Of a stretch of 64,000 bases of DNA, positions 12,759 through 26,019 are shown piece by piece. A model generated the notes under the pieces. That model was not told the origin of the DNA. It did no database searches and was given only the letters and a program-made list of their open reading frames with translations. Origin of the DNA: Ecdyonurus torrentis (Eukaryota > Arthropoda > Insecta > Ephemeroptera > Heptageniidae); NCBI GenBank assembly GCA_949318235.1, contig OX439128.1:40425883-40489882 (forward strand), written 5' to 3'. The stretch's first letter is position 1. Each line of letters begins with the position of its first letter. Made by a program: the position numbers and the translations under genes.

Positions 12759-14924
12759 ATGATTTCTAAGACATCAACCATTTTAGTGCTTGCCAGCTGC
12801 TTGCTCACTGCATAGTAAGTATTATGAAAGTTCAATTAATATTATCTCAATTATAATTTTTTCATTCAATAGGCTATGTATATATTTTCATTTTTTTTAA
12901 TTGTATTTTTAACATGACAATTATTAGCATAATATTACAAATTTAATATAGCAATTAAAGGTTCATTATAAATGTCAATTTTTTTTTTTTACTCTGTAAT
13001 GAAATTATAAAACGTATTGATATCATAATAAGAGAGAGAGAGAGAGAGAGGGGGGTTATTTTCACTGATAAGATTTTGATATGAATGTTATTCCATTATA
13101 TTTTTAGTGTGCAAAGTAAGCGTTTAGTGACTGAAAATGAAAAAGATATGATAAAGGAGACGGTCCAAAATTTTATTAATACAAACTGGCAAGAAGATCT
13201 CGTCAATCTGCGTAAAGAGTAAGTTATCGTTAGATATCAATAAAAAAACTAAAAAAAAACAACTAATAACTATTAAATATGACATGATGTTGCTTTCCCA
13301 AGGCAGATATATTTTTTAACTTTTGTTTTGTTTTGCTTTGCTTTGCTTTAAAAAAAAGGGAGTGAAGTTCAAAATAAACTAATTCAAATTCTAATTGCAA
13401 TACTAACAAAATGCTAATAAACTATTTTGTGTTCCTGTCTGAACTTAATCATGCTTTATTATGGGAAAATAAAGCAGCTATAATTATAATTTTAGGTAAA
13501 AAATTTTCTCGATGCTGGCATTATAATAAAACTGTAGCTTAAAGTATTTTTGAAAAAAACTATTGTTTTCCTTAATTTGAAGTCCATTGAAGTAAACAGA
13601 AACTTTGATGCTCATAGCAAGCTACATAACATTAAAAATTTCAGTATCGTGAAAAATTTCTGTCTGTAGATTTATAACTGCTTTATCATTCCCCCATAAG
13701 ATTGCATGTAAAATAAAGACAATGTTGTCTGCTCTAACTTTTTGTTTATATTTTTAGACTCTGAACTAGTTTATATTCTCTATAAAACAACTTATGCAAG
13801 TCTTCTATTGTTAACGTAATAATGTCTCACAGAATCATGGCTAAACATCCCGAGTACCTGAACATCTTACAAAAGCTTCATCTCGACGGTGACTCCTCCA
13901 GTTTGTCATTTTCTGACATGATGCATTTCGCAGGTTACTTCAATGCTTTGGCTAAGGGAAAGCTTTGTTTTATTAAACTTGACTTGCAGAAAATGAATAT
14001 TGATTTCAAAGCTCAGGACTTTAAGGTGAGCAATCAAATTTTTATTATATATATCTTTATCCGTATTTAATAGTATCAAAATTTTAAATGTAAAAAATAG
14101 AAAGAATTAAGACATAATTTACGATTTAAACTATTTGAATCGAATTCTCGTATTGAAAATGCAAATTTTTACAATTTTTTTTCGGTAACTACACTAACAA
14201 AAATTAATACGTAATCAATATTGTAAGCTAGATTTCATCAATGTTTACTTATAAAAATATAACATATTATTCTATATTAAATACTACATGAAATTAATAT
14301 TTACGCAATTCTAAAATATTAACATGTATGCTTCATAATATAGATGTAGTATTCTTTTATAAACCCGAAAACGAGCTAATTTTATTTAATTGCACACACA
14401 AATGGTATACAAAAGCGCCTATAATGTATGCAACTTGTTCAACGGTAAAAACGAGCGGGTTGCCTATAGATTCAGGGGCTTTCAAAGTTTTCATCCTACT
14501 AACAGTCCGACCAATACAATTACGATGCGACCAATCAAAAAACTCTCCATTTAGTTAACATTACCCCACCTCCCAACGACCTTGAGCCCTTGAGCATCTA
14601 TTGGCTCCTAGCTCGATTTCGATTAATCGCTAACATCCTTAGGTGGCGCGGACTGTAATAATGCGTATAATAATTGTATGTCTCATTTTTTGTTTCTTTT
14701 TAATTACTAGTAATCATGCTTTGGTTTTGAAATCGTATATTATATTTCAGAATATTGGAGCGGTTATCATCGCCAACTTAAAGCGCAAGATACCCAACAT
14801 GAGTGCAGAGCGTGCAGCTGCGTGGGACGCTTTAGTCGTGAAGTTGGTAGACAGTTACAGTAACTTGGGAGACTGTAGCAATGTAGATGACGATTTTGAT
14901 GATGAAGACTTTGAAGTTAAATAA
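12759..14924 (+). CDS. Secreted divergent globin lacking the proximal histidine, 4 exons
   Basis: Exons 12759-12814, 13108-13218, 13833-14025 and 14751-14924 give 177 residues plus TAA. Residues 1 to about 22 are a signal peptide (TILVLASCLLTAYSVQS). Globin assignment rests on: AKHPEYL (residues 59-65, B/C corner of myoglobin type); MMHFAGYFNAL (85-95), where H87 aligns with the distal E7 histidine and A94-L95 with the myoglobin AL; FKNIGAVIIANL (119-130) matching helix G; and RAAAWDALV (141-149) matching helix H of invertebrate globins. The intron splitting codon 56 is phase 2, five residues before His61, i.e. B12.2. The intron after residue 120 is phase 0, i.e. G7.0. Both are the classic globin intron sites. 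A third intron follows the signal peptide. Oddities: the CD1 phenylalanine is Leu68; no histidine occurs after H87, so the proximal F8 ligand is missing; the E-F region is about 7 residues shorter than in myoglobin; and the C-terminus is acidic (DDDFDDEDFEVK). Haem binding is therefore doubtful. The alignment was made by eye. Confidence 0.85.
14380..14650. promoter_or_regulatory. Less AT-rich segment in globin intron 3 with CCAAT-type motifs
   Basis: This intronic stretch stands out from its AT-rich surroundings and has three CCAAT-type motifs: two on the + strand (GACCAATAC, GACCAATCA, near 14510-14540) and one on the opposite strand (CTATTGGCTC, near 14600). It could be an internal enhancer or promoter, or an old repeat; I see no terminal repeats. 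Confidence 0.25.
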
Positions 14925-15010
14925 TAATACAAATTTATCACCTATTAATCTCATTACTATCTTATTATTTCTATTTAACATCATGTTAATATTTTCTATC
15001 AAAAATGTTG

Positions 15011-15016
15011 AATAAA
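15011..15016 (+). terminator. Polyadenylation signal AATAAA of the globin-like gene
   Basis: AATAAA 87 bases after the stop codon at 14922-14924, followed by a T-rich stretch. Confidence 0.6.
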
Positions 15017-15568
15017 GTTGTTTTTTAAAGACGTTCAGCAAAACATTTGTTAAAGAAGTTTTAACTACTTTCGAATTTTAAATTAAATGAAAACAAATCA
15101 ATTTAAGTCTTAAAAATCTATTTTAAAAAAATATTATTTTTTTTTACTTTCATACAGTGTAGGACATATCATCATTAAAAAAATACACACAAACAATTAA
15201 ATCAAAAATATTTATGTAATAAGTTATAATTTAGCACTATATAGTCTTTGTTTATTCTTACCATTTCTAACTACTTCAAATAATATTATAAGATTAAATT
15301 GAATTTTAGAAATCACAGAATTTCATATTAAGTTAATACATACATACATCAAACAAATAAATCGCAAATTGATACATTTAACGATTCTTATAAAATAATA
15401 GTAAAAATGATTTTTGTCTATATGTATTCCTTTATAATTATATTTCAATATAGATAAGTATGTAATTTGTTTCTGTACTGTGTTTACTACCAATAATGTA
15501 TTGAGCAAGTAAAAATTGCCTGTTTCTTGGATGACAATAAAAACAAAACAAAAGAATTCAAATCAATG

Positions 15569-15608
<40 letters not shown>

Positions 15609-15725
15609 TTTTTTTATGAACCATACCTAAATGAATAAATTAACGAACTTTTCTAACTTGTATTGTATTCTATATACGTGCTACATAGCATTGTCTTATT
15701 TTATTTTTTACGTGATCAATTGATG

Positions 15726-15757
<32 letters not shown>

Positions 15758-16960
15758 GTATGCAACTTTGCATTCGTGGTTGACTTGATTTAAAGAATTA
15801 GGTCCTCCGGCTTAACTTTATTACAAACGTGTCACGGATGACTTACAGTGGTAGTGCATCTTGTATTATATTATTATTATATTGGCCGTGAATCTTTTAC
15901 TGCAAACCGTCATCCATCAGTCTACTCGCTCAGAATATTTCTAACGGTCATTTTTATCGTTATGTAACTTATTGATGAAAAATCTTATAAACTCAAGGAT
16001 AAAATTTATAATATAAAAAAAAATTTACGCTTATTAACACTATATATTCGATATAGACGAATCAAAATAATAAATTGTATTTTTGTGCAAGAAAAACGTT
16101 TTTTCTTTACAATTAAAGTAATAAATAATAATAATAAAAAATATAATATAATCTTTTGATCTTTTGATGAAAAGAAATGAAATGAAAATATAAAAGTGTG
16201 AAATTATAACTTAAATATAAAAAAGTTTTATTCTTTAATTTGTTTTCATAACAACTTAAAATGTTTGTAACGTATACTTTTGAATAATGCAGTTTTATAT
16301 CTGTTGATAAATAAAACAGCCTATTGTCTATTTTTTTTTATAACGACTAAGGATATGTAATAAAAATATATAAAAAGTGTGAATTTTTAGCATTCAAGTT
16401 GTAATTATCGTATGCTATTTTTTTATATATAGATAATTTTGTAAATATTTATTATGGTTCTAACATTATGTTTTTTAACCGATAAACTGTATAGTTAATA
16501 ATTTATTTATTATTTCTACATTTATTATATTTTAGAGTATTTAAATTTTACTCAAATTCAAATTAAAACGTAATGTACTTATAAATAATTTTAACTGTTA
16601 AAAAATAGAGTTACGAAAAGAGAATGCAATAGTTTTTAAAATATAGTGAATGTTAGATAAATAAATATTATTTTTAGGATAAATCTATGTATGAAAATGT
16701 AGTTACAGCTTTTTTCAAACTCAAAGGTAAAAAGGATACGTAAGAAAAAATAAAATAAAAATATATAATTGAACATAGTGGTATATTTCATATTTTGTGA
16801 CTAGCAAAGTAAAAATACATTTATATTTTAGCAAGAGATTTTGGTGATTTTCATTCATCAACATGTTACAATATATAAAATTCATTGAACAATACATGCA
16901 ACAAAATTGAAGAATATTATTTATTGTATTATAGCTTTTTATATTGGTTTACAAATTTGT

Positions 16961-17070
<110 letters not shown>

Positions 17071-17251
17071 ATATATTTTCATTATTATTTAGAATGCCAG
17101 ACTAATTTAAAATAGAGTCTAATAAAGTAATTTAAATTAAATATATAATATAAAGTGATCAATAAAGGTGCACAACAACCTAATTAAAAAAAAAAGAGCA
17201 AATAAAAGTTAATTGCTATTTTGGTCAAAAGGTCTGTAAACTAAAATGATG

Positions 17252-17252
17252 G

Positions 17253-17300
<48 letters not shown>
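17252..17300. repeat. Poly-A run
   Basis: About 49 consecutive A on the + strand. No adjacent retroposon body was recognised. Confidence 0.9.
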
Positions 17301-17302
<2 letters not shown>

Positions 17303-18259
17303 TGTATTATTTTGTTTACAATAATTTCAATAGAAAATATGTTGCTGTGCCTGTTACTATTTATAAGATGAAATATTTTTAAGAAGGTAATAATTTAAGG
17401 TTTCAAAAATATATATTAATATTAAATTGATATTTTAAGCATTATAATAGTGAGGTAGTCACTCTTATATAATCAATAAAAAAAAACTGGCTTCTCTTCA
17501 AAATTTGTACTTCAGAAACAAAATAAATTTAAATTCAAATGATTTTATACAATAATTTGTAAGATAAATTTTAAAAATACATAATATAGCATACGTGAAT
17601 AGAGCTAAAATAGAGAAAAAAAAAAAGTAGAAAATTGTGCAAGACAGTTAAAATAGAAGATATTTAAAACAAAATAGAAGAAGAAGAAGAAGAAGAAGAA
17701 GAAGAAAGAAAATATAATAGATTTGTCTCATGAAGAATATAATTTATAATAATAATAACATAGATCGTAAGTCATATTATTTTTTTATTAAACAGCCGCT
17801 TTAATGTAATAATGTGAACAACATAGTGGACATTTTTTATGAAACACTTCTCAACTTTAACAATATTAAATGATAACATCATGATGTAATAAAGTTAGTA
17901 TTTTTTTTCTTTTTTTACCAAAATAATTAAAATTAAGCTGTTATTACAGTATTTGAATTTCATTGTTTGAAAATATAATTTTAAAACAATTATTTAAATT
18001 TCTAATTCTATATTTGTCCTATGTAAAATATATGTAAATGAATTCAAAGTATATATATATATGTATGTATACGTATACTTTTTCTTCATTCATATTGTTT
18101 ATATATTTTTAAATTGCAAATGAGAATATAACAATACACAATGATGATATTTTTTTTTTGTTATTTATATATTTTATAAGTAAAATTTTGTTTTGGTTGA
18201 GAAGAGTTTCTGCTATTTAAACAGTAAAATTAGACTTTGATTATATAATATGATATAAA

Positions 18260-19643
18260 TCATACAAGTGTGTCTAAAACATAACCTCCTTCTTCTCCAC
18301 TACTATGTAGTGAACTAAGTCCAGTATCAGAATTTGAATCTGAATCTACAAGTTTATTCAACACTGTACAACGTGTAGATATTGCGTCTACATGTTGTGC
18401 TCTCATCATTGCATCTACCCAACTTTGTAATTGTGCACCTTCAGCTTCTGTAGCTCTTAATTCTTCTTGTAGACAATCTAATAATCGATGACGTGATTCA
18501 ATTTGATTTTTAGTTTCAATTAATGCTATTTCATTAGCCTCTATCTGTTGTTCTTGTGTATCAGACAATGCAATAGCTTCTTCAAGTTGTTCTTTGATAA
18601 TAGCTGTTGCTTCTTCAGTTACGTTATCACTCTCTATATTATTTCTTTCAGCATCAGAATCTGAATATCTACGTAACTTAACATGTAATTTAACTAAATA
18701 TTGTTCTTGTTTTTCTAATCGTTTATTTACACGAATTATGCTTTCAAATAATGCTATACAAGATCTTAAGTCCACTAATGCATTTTGTGCTTCATGTTCA
18801 TCACTCGAGGATTCATCTGCTGCACAATATGCACCGTCTTCTTCTTCATCATATTCAGTGGTTGTTCTGCGATTTCGTGGTCTTTCATCATCATAATCTG
18901 TCGTTCTTCTAGAACGTGTTCTGCACCTTTGTCTACGCTCCACGTCTTCGGTAGGTGAGGTACCAACTTCCGCACTTCCATTCCCACTTCCAACCTCTGC
19001 TACACCACTGTCGTCTCCTTTCTCCTCTTCTTCTCCTTTATCTGTACTTCCTAAGTATGTTTCTAATAAATAGTTAGATCCTAATTTTTCCACACGATCT
19101 CTATGTACTTTATGTTCAATTTTATGAATTTGCTCATCTCGCTCATGTAATCTACGTAATTGAGAATGAATTGTTTCTCCCTGAGCTAAAATAAGCTTCA
19201 TCAATCGTTCAATACCATCAGTAAGAGCAGCCGGATCACCAGATTGTTGAATTAGGCGTTTAGGATGGACTGTTTGCAAAAGTCTTGCACGGTAATGGGG
19301 TGGAGCGGCTGAGGTACGGCGTTGGTGCGAGCTCTTGACGTCTCTTGGTGTCGTGGGGTTGACACGACGTAATGCTAGACGTACTGCGTTCTGTTCATCT
19401 CCCCACGCGTGCCACACCTTTAAGATCCTTGCTCGACCGTCCAGGGGGCGCTCCACCTTGCGCCAACGCTCCACGATGGCGTAGTGTTTAGTGTGACGAT
19501 CATCGCTTACGTTGACACCTTCAGCTCGCAGTAACACACGGATTACGTCGTCGCATGTTGTCTTACGACTGATACCGGAGATCCAGCGCTGTAAGCCATT
19601 GATCCATACGGGGATTTCTGCTGCACTTGTCACCCCAGCCTCC
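18260..19643 (-). CDS. RASSF9/10-type (Meru-like) Ras-association domain protein, long 3' exon
   Basis: One open exon of 460 codons with stop TGA at 18262-18260. Residues about 9-95 form an N-terminal RA domain beginning EIPVWINGLQRWISGISRKT, the order seen in the N-terminal RASSF class (RASSF7-10). The WxxG...SGxSRxTTC..V..VLL pattern fits the RASSF9/10 group, whose Drosophila member is Meru. A helical, heptad-like stretch follows (about 145-195), then Glu/Ser-rich low-complexity sequence and a long coiled coil (about 295-425). The C-terminus SDTGLSSLHSS...GYVLDTLV ends in T-L-V, a class I PDZ ligand. Such proteins are cytoplasmic or cortical polarity scaffolds without enzyme activity (family knowledge). 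The exon start is placed at 19643, after a strong acceptor (TTTTTTTGCTTACAG in minus orientation). The frame also stays open upstream to an ATG at 19690, so an unspliced start there is possible but less likely. The first exon was not found. Confidence 0.85.
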
Positions 19644-20190
19644 CTGTAAGCAAAAAAACAAACTTCATCAGAACATGCCCAAAAAGTCATCGTTTTTATT
19701 CATAATCTATAAAAAATATCATAAAAATTAATACTGTATGTATTTGCAACTGATGTTTGCTGAGTAACATATTTTGTATTGTCTTTATTGAAAAAATGAA
19801 ATTTATCTTATGTGCAATACTTAAAACTATATAATGTATTTAATTTCTGTAGCCAATAAATGCCAAGAATAATCTCTGTTAAAATAAAACTTTAAAATCA
19901 GACCATATTGTGCATCTATTTATAAGCTTTCTTATAATATATGAAAGCGTCAGATGCAGAAATTCGATATTTATAAGCTTTTTCCATATAATCACGAATT
20001 TAGCGGTCAGAGAAAGAGAAATTTGAATGATTTTAGTTGACAGAAACATTACAATTTTTACTTTAAAAAAAAAGTGTGGGAGTGCGAAGTACCGTTTAAA
20101 GACAATGCAAAAACCCCGCCCACTCAATCGTGACTAAATTTAGCACATCAAAGCACGCATTTAATATACAAGATTGTACATATATTTGCA

Positions 20191-20232
<42 letters not shown>

Positions 20233-20816
20233 ACGAGAAAGCCCGCATGCAAATCAAAATCACGCAATCACGAAGTCTACAGGTGGTTTCGTCTGCATGT
20301 CAGATGATATTTTTATATTCAGGACTTTAAGAAAGCAGTAATTTAAATGTGACGTCAATGTATTAAACTGTGCATGCATGTGATTAAAATCTATAAACCA
20401 AATGAATCGAATCGTAAAGAAAATTATATACTCTTTAAAGTTATAACTTCGTTCTGTACTATGAATTAAAATCACGCCATTCAATAAAAAAAAAAAATTG
20501 AAATGAAGATATTAAATGAAACCAAAAAGTAGTTCTCTAAAATTTACGTTTAATTAAAAAAAAAAAAAAAAAAAAAAATCTTAACCTTCAAAATTTTTAA
20601 TGCTCAGCATTTATAAGAATTCAGTTGTTATTTTTATTATCATGAGTTTAAAATTGAATCATTTTAATAAAACCCACTAAAATAAATTGTTTCTGGTAAT
20701 TTATATAAACAATAGGACCATATTAATTTCATTAAATAATAAAAAGAGACTTAATTATTTTATGTTTTACAACATCAGGCTTCCGCTTTTAAATACAGAG
20801 CCCCTCGTCTTGTACA

Positions 20817-20916
<100 letters not shown>

Positions 20917-21562
20917 CTGTAATATAACTAAAGCGGGCAAAGTTTAATGTTTATTACATTAATAATTTGGTAGTATTCTATAATTATAATTTTTAGTTTT
21001 ATAATTTTTATGAATCATAAAAATTTTATATATAAGTAAAAACTTAAAAATTAAACAACCTAAAAGTTTTTTTTTATAATTTTTTTTTATTTGATATCCG
21101 TGCTTAGGTTAAGCAAAATGATGATTGAGTATAAAATTGCAGGTTTTTCTGTTTATTTTTTTTTTATATATTTCGTGCAGTCCAAATATAATTACAAGTT
21201 CAATAATATATTTCATTGCTTTTAGAAACGCAAGGAAAAAATATATAAGAGAAGGTGGAAGACTTAATTATTATTTTTTTCTTTCGTTCTTTTCTCCTGT
21301 TTTATTTTAGTATAGTCAGCGATATAAAATTTATGTTTAGTTTTTTAGGAGAAAAAAAATCAAAAGATGAGAGAAAAATTTCATGGGAATTCCAAACATT
21401 TATAATTTTTTATTTTTTTTTTGTGGCAGGTAAAAAAAAAAAAAAAAAAAAAACTTTCATTTTTATTTTTTCTTGATCACGAAGTTTGTTTGGTGTTGTG
21501 ACCGGGGTTTGAACCTTGAACTCCATAGAATGAGAGAGTGAGGTAAGGTAGCTACTTGCTTG

Positions 21563-21682
<120 letters not shown>

Positions 21683-22673
21683 CACACACATACATACAAC
21701 GTAATCATTTTAACTTGTCGATCGCTTTATGACTTTGGCTCATAGCCGATCTTACTTCACTTTGCAACCACTTCATAATAATATTAAAACTTATAACTTG
21801 GTTCGTAATTAAATGTCGGTAGTTCTAACAATCAAATTAAACATCTATTAATACGTAATACATTTAGTAACTGCATTCAAACTTTCATTATAATGAAATT
21901 AATAAATTAATTTTTAACATCTATTAAAAAATTGTCTTATAATTATTTAATTAGAGTAAATAATATTACCTACTTTTTTTTAAATATCTTGATCTTAAAA
22001 TTATTGATCGACACAAATATACAAAAGAATAAAAAATATATATATTATAAATAATAAAAATAAATTGAAGAATGCATTTAGATGCACTTAAAGATATACT
22101 GAAATAATATTTATAAAGTAATGCAAGTAAATAATCTGTTATTATTATTACTTTTTTTTATATATAATATATTATTCAAACCTGTTATAAAATTATAATT
22201 TTTTATATTATTTATTTAATGATTTTACGTAATCAGACATGCTTTTTATAATTGATGCGTGTATCAAGAAGCTTCTTTAACACCTGAAATTTTTCGAAAT
22301 CAAGTGTTCATGTGGAACTGGAAAAATATAAAAATTATAAAAATAAAAAATTCATAGATGAGTGATCAAACCAAATATCATTATTTAACCATGCGTAAAT
22401 TTTGTGCATTATATAAAATAAAACTAAAAATACTCAATTTAAATGGCTTGGAAAAAAAAAGTTGAAGGTCTTTTTTTGGGAGATATTTTATTTTTCAGAT
22501 TTTAAAGTATTATCCAATTCAAAGAAGATATCTTTTTGAAGTTTCATAGTAAGAGAAAATTTAGAGAATTTTTTATATGTATAAAAATTGACGTGTCTAT
22601 ATCATAAAATTTATTTATTTATTGTTCATGTTAATAAATTATTTATTTCTAATTTAACAGTGTTTTATTACAT

Positions 22674-22780
<107 letters not shown>

Positions 22781-25700
22781 AAAAGTGTTTTGTAATAAAC
22801 AAAGTTTAAATATATATTTTTTAAGCACGATGATCATTATTACAAAATATAATTAGCATTCCAATATATAAAATTATCACGAAATTATCATCTTAATGCT
22901 TATAGACATATTTTTACTATAATGTAACGATTTTCTTTTAAAATAACGAAGAAAAAAATTTAAATTATGAAATAAATAATATTAACTTGGTTTTCTTAAG
23001 ATTCTATTGATTTAAAAGATAATTGGTTTTTCAAATTCTTAGACGTATATATATATACCATTATTATACAATAATAGTAATAATAATTATACCAATTAGA
23101 ATAAGAGAGGAAAAAAAGAAATATTCATGATTGGATGCAAAATAAAAAAGAATAATAAAAAGATCGTGAAAATAACGTTTATCGTAAGATAATGTTATTT
23201 TTATTTATCTTTTTACGTCAAAGTTTTTTTTTCTTTTAGCATTGCGTATCACGTATGCATGTCGTCTAATTATTACATACTCTCAAAATATATAATTTAA
23301 GTACTTGCTTGACATTTTTCACAGTCGTTAAATATTAATATTAACTACGTGTAACAAAATTTTATGTGATATTTTAATATTGTCTAATTCATTAATTTTA
23401 CACGGCACGTTTAATATTAAATATTAATTTTTTTTTATGAATAATCATAAATTTTACTTAGTTTTTTTTTTAAGTATATGTGTGGTCTTTTTATGCAAAA
23501 TTGACACAGAAGACCATTAAAAAATTAAGTAATATTTTATAAATTATTTTAGCATACTTAAAGAATTGATTTAAGGTTAATATAAATTGGAATGTTTAAA
23601 ATTACTTTTGTGGAATTTTTAAGATTGATTTAAATTTTAGAAGAATATTTTAATGAATTGATTTTTAAGAAATAAATTTTTATCACTATTATTTATTGTA
23701 TTTCTACTGAATTTAAAATATTTAAGTAAATAGCTGTCATTAAATATATATATATTTTTCTTTTTAAGTGGGATCTTGGATTCATATACTTAAAGAAAGC
23801 ATGGATTTCAACTTGCTTTACCAGATGGCCATTGCCAAGCAGCAACAGAACTAGAAATATGAAGAGGTTTACGAAGATAAATATTTTATTTAGTTTTTTT
23901 TTTCTTAAATCCTTTTAATATACAAATTTATGCTACAAGAAGAGAGAGAAACGTTTTTTTGTATAGAATAAAGTACTTTTATATTATACAAATAGAAACT
24001 GAATACTCCTCTGTTTCACTTTTAGTTTGAAAAATAAATAAATAAAGATTTTGAGTTTCACATATATTTTTTACAGACTTTTAATTATATACAAAAATTT
24101 TATGTATCTAAAGTAAAACTTCGAAGAAAAAAAAAAGGCAAGGTCGAATCAAGGTAAAAATTACTATCAAATAAATCTTTGTTTCATAATTTGGAGACAG
24201 CTGGATTCTTTTGCAATAAATTCTATTAGCACTCATCAATTTTTTATATATATACTGTAAATGTATTCAATTTTAAAAAAAAGCAAAGTTCTGTAAAGCT
24301 AATTTGATACACGTGTTATTCTAAAAAAAAAAAAAAGAAGAAGAAGAAGAAGAAGAAGAAGAAGAAGAAGAAAAAATAATATACTAAACAAATAAAAGGT
24401 TAAAGCTCTCTGAAACTTAAGAGATTTTTCTATGTATAAAATACTGTATACTATAATTATTATAAAAATATTTGAAATAAATATTCACGTATCCAAAACC
24501 TATAGATAATCTGAGCTATATACTGTCATATATATAGAAGTATTATGTAGATTTATGTATTAAATGTTTAATTCTTTGTGGATTGTATTTACATTAAAAA
24601 AAACAACTTAAATTAATATCTTCAGTATAGTTCAATTATCATTTTAAGAGTAGCCTTATTTTATACCATATAGCTCAATCAAAATTTATTATTACAAATT
24701 TTTTTAAAGAGTGTAAAAATAAATCACTATCTCACATTACGGAACAAAAAAAAAGTACTTAAAGTGTTTAAAAATTTATCCTTGATATAAGAGCACTGAG
24801 GACCGGTTTTTGTTTTTGTTTTTTTCACTTTGGTGTGCGATATGACTCGGTGCACACTCACACGTGTGCAGACGGTGACCCCTTGGTGCGCGTGCCGTTA
24901 TTACTTTGTTTCATTATATATATATACAAAAAAAAAAGAAGAAAAAAAGTGATGTCATATTTATATATCAAAAAGCACGAGAAAAAAATTGTCAACACTC
25001 TCTGTTGGTTATATGAAATTTTAAACCCTGCTGTTTTTTTTCCATATACATTATAGCAATGACAAGAAACATAATCATTGCTTTTCAAAGTAATATTTTT
25101 TATTTTAAAAAACTAATAGTTTAAAAAAAAACTATTCTAGAAAGATTTTTTTCAATAAAAATCAATATTAGTATACTATAGTATCAAATTTCTAGATAGA
25201 ATTCAACATATAAAAGGTATAGATTTCATGTTGACAAAAATATTACGAAATAAAGGTATATATACTGTACACGTATCATATACAGATCCGGCCATTCATT
25301 TAAAATGTTATTTGTATAAGAAATGACAAGAAAATAACATTAAATTTTATTTGTATAAATAATTAAAAATGTTGAAAAGAATCTGATGATAAGTATACTT
25401 ATATATAAAATGTCATTGGCCTAGCATCATCGTGTACCAATGTACATAATTACCCATGTTAGAAAATATTTTATGGAATATTTTCTATGGGAGGTATGCA
25501 TTGTAAAAAGAATGTTATATTACATTCAACTTACCACTCTTACGCAATTTTTTGAATAAATTTACTTTATATGTAAGTATTTTCAACAATATATTTAAAA
25601 CTACATTATATAGAAATACACCAGTATTTATATGCATTTTTTTTTAATACGTATAGCTTTTTTAATGTTGTTTTTAGTATTTAAGTGAAAATAAATATAT

Positions 25701-25935
25701 TTTTATATATATAAAATGAAATGCAGGTCATTAAAAAAAAAAAGTAGGTAAAAGTATGGGAATAATGATACAACTCGTTTTATATATGCATGTGTGTGTG
25801 CGTATTATCGTATTGTAAGATATAAACAGATATTTCTTTAAAATAAGAATTTATTGTATATTTCATAAAAAAAAGAAGTAAGTAAGCAATGAATTTACTT
25901 AATCAAGGGAAGTATACAAAGTTCCAAACTTGAGG

Positions 25936-25937
<2 letters not shown>

Positions 25938-26016
<79 letters not shown>
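25938..26016. repeat. (GA)n microsatellite
   Basis: About 78 bases of GA repeats; a pure purine strand that could adopt triplex structure. Confidence 0.95.

Positions 26017-26019
<3 letters not shown>

Noticed and set aside
18594..18993. Frames on the + strand and in another - frame within the RASSF-like exon
   Set aside because: Shadows of the long coding exon; no family features.
19879..20127. Frame near a GGGCGGGG box upstream of the RASSF-like exon as its first exon
   Set aside because: Its apparent start is not ATG, and I found no donor giving the required phase; the GC box alone is not enough to call a promoter.
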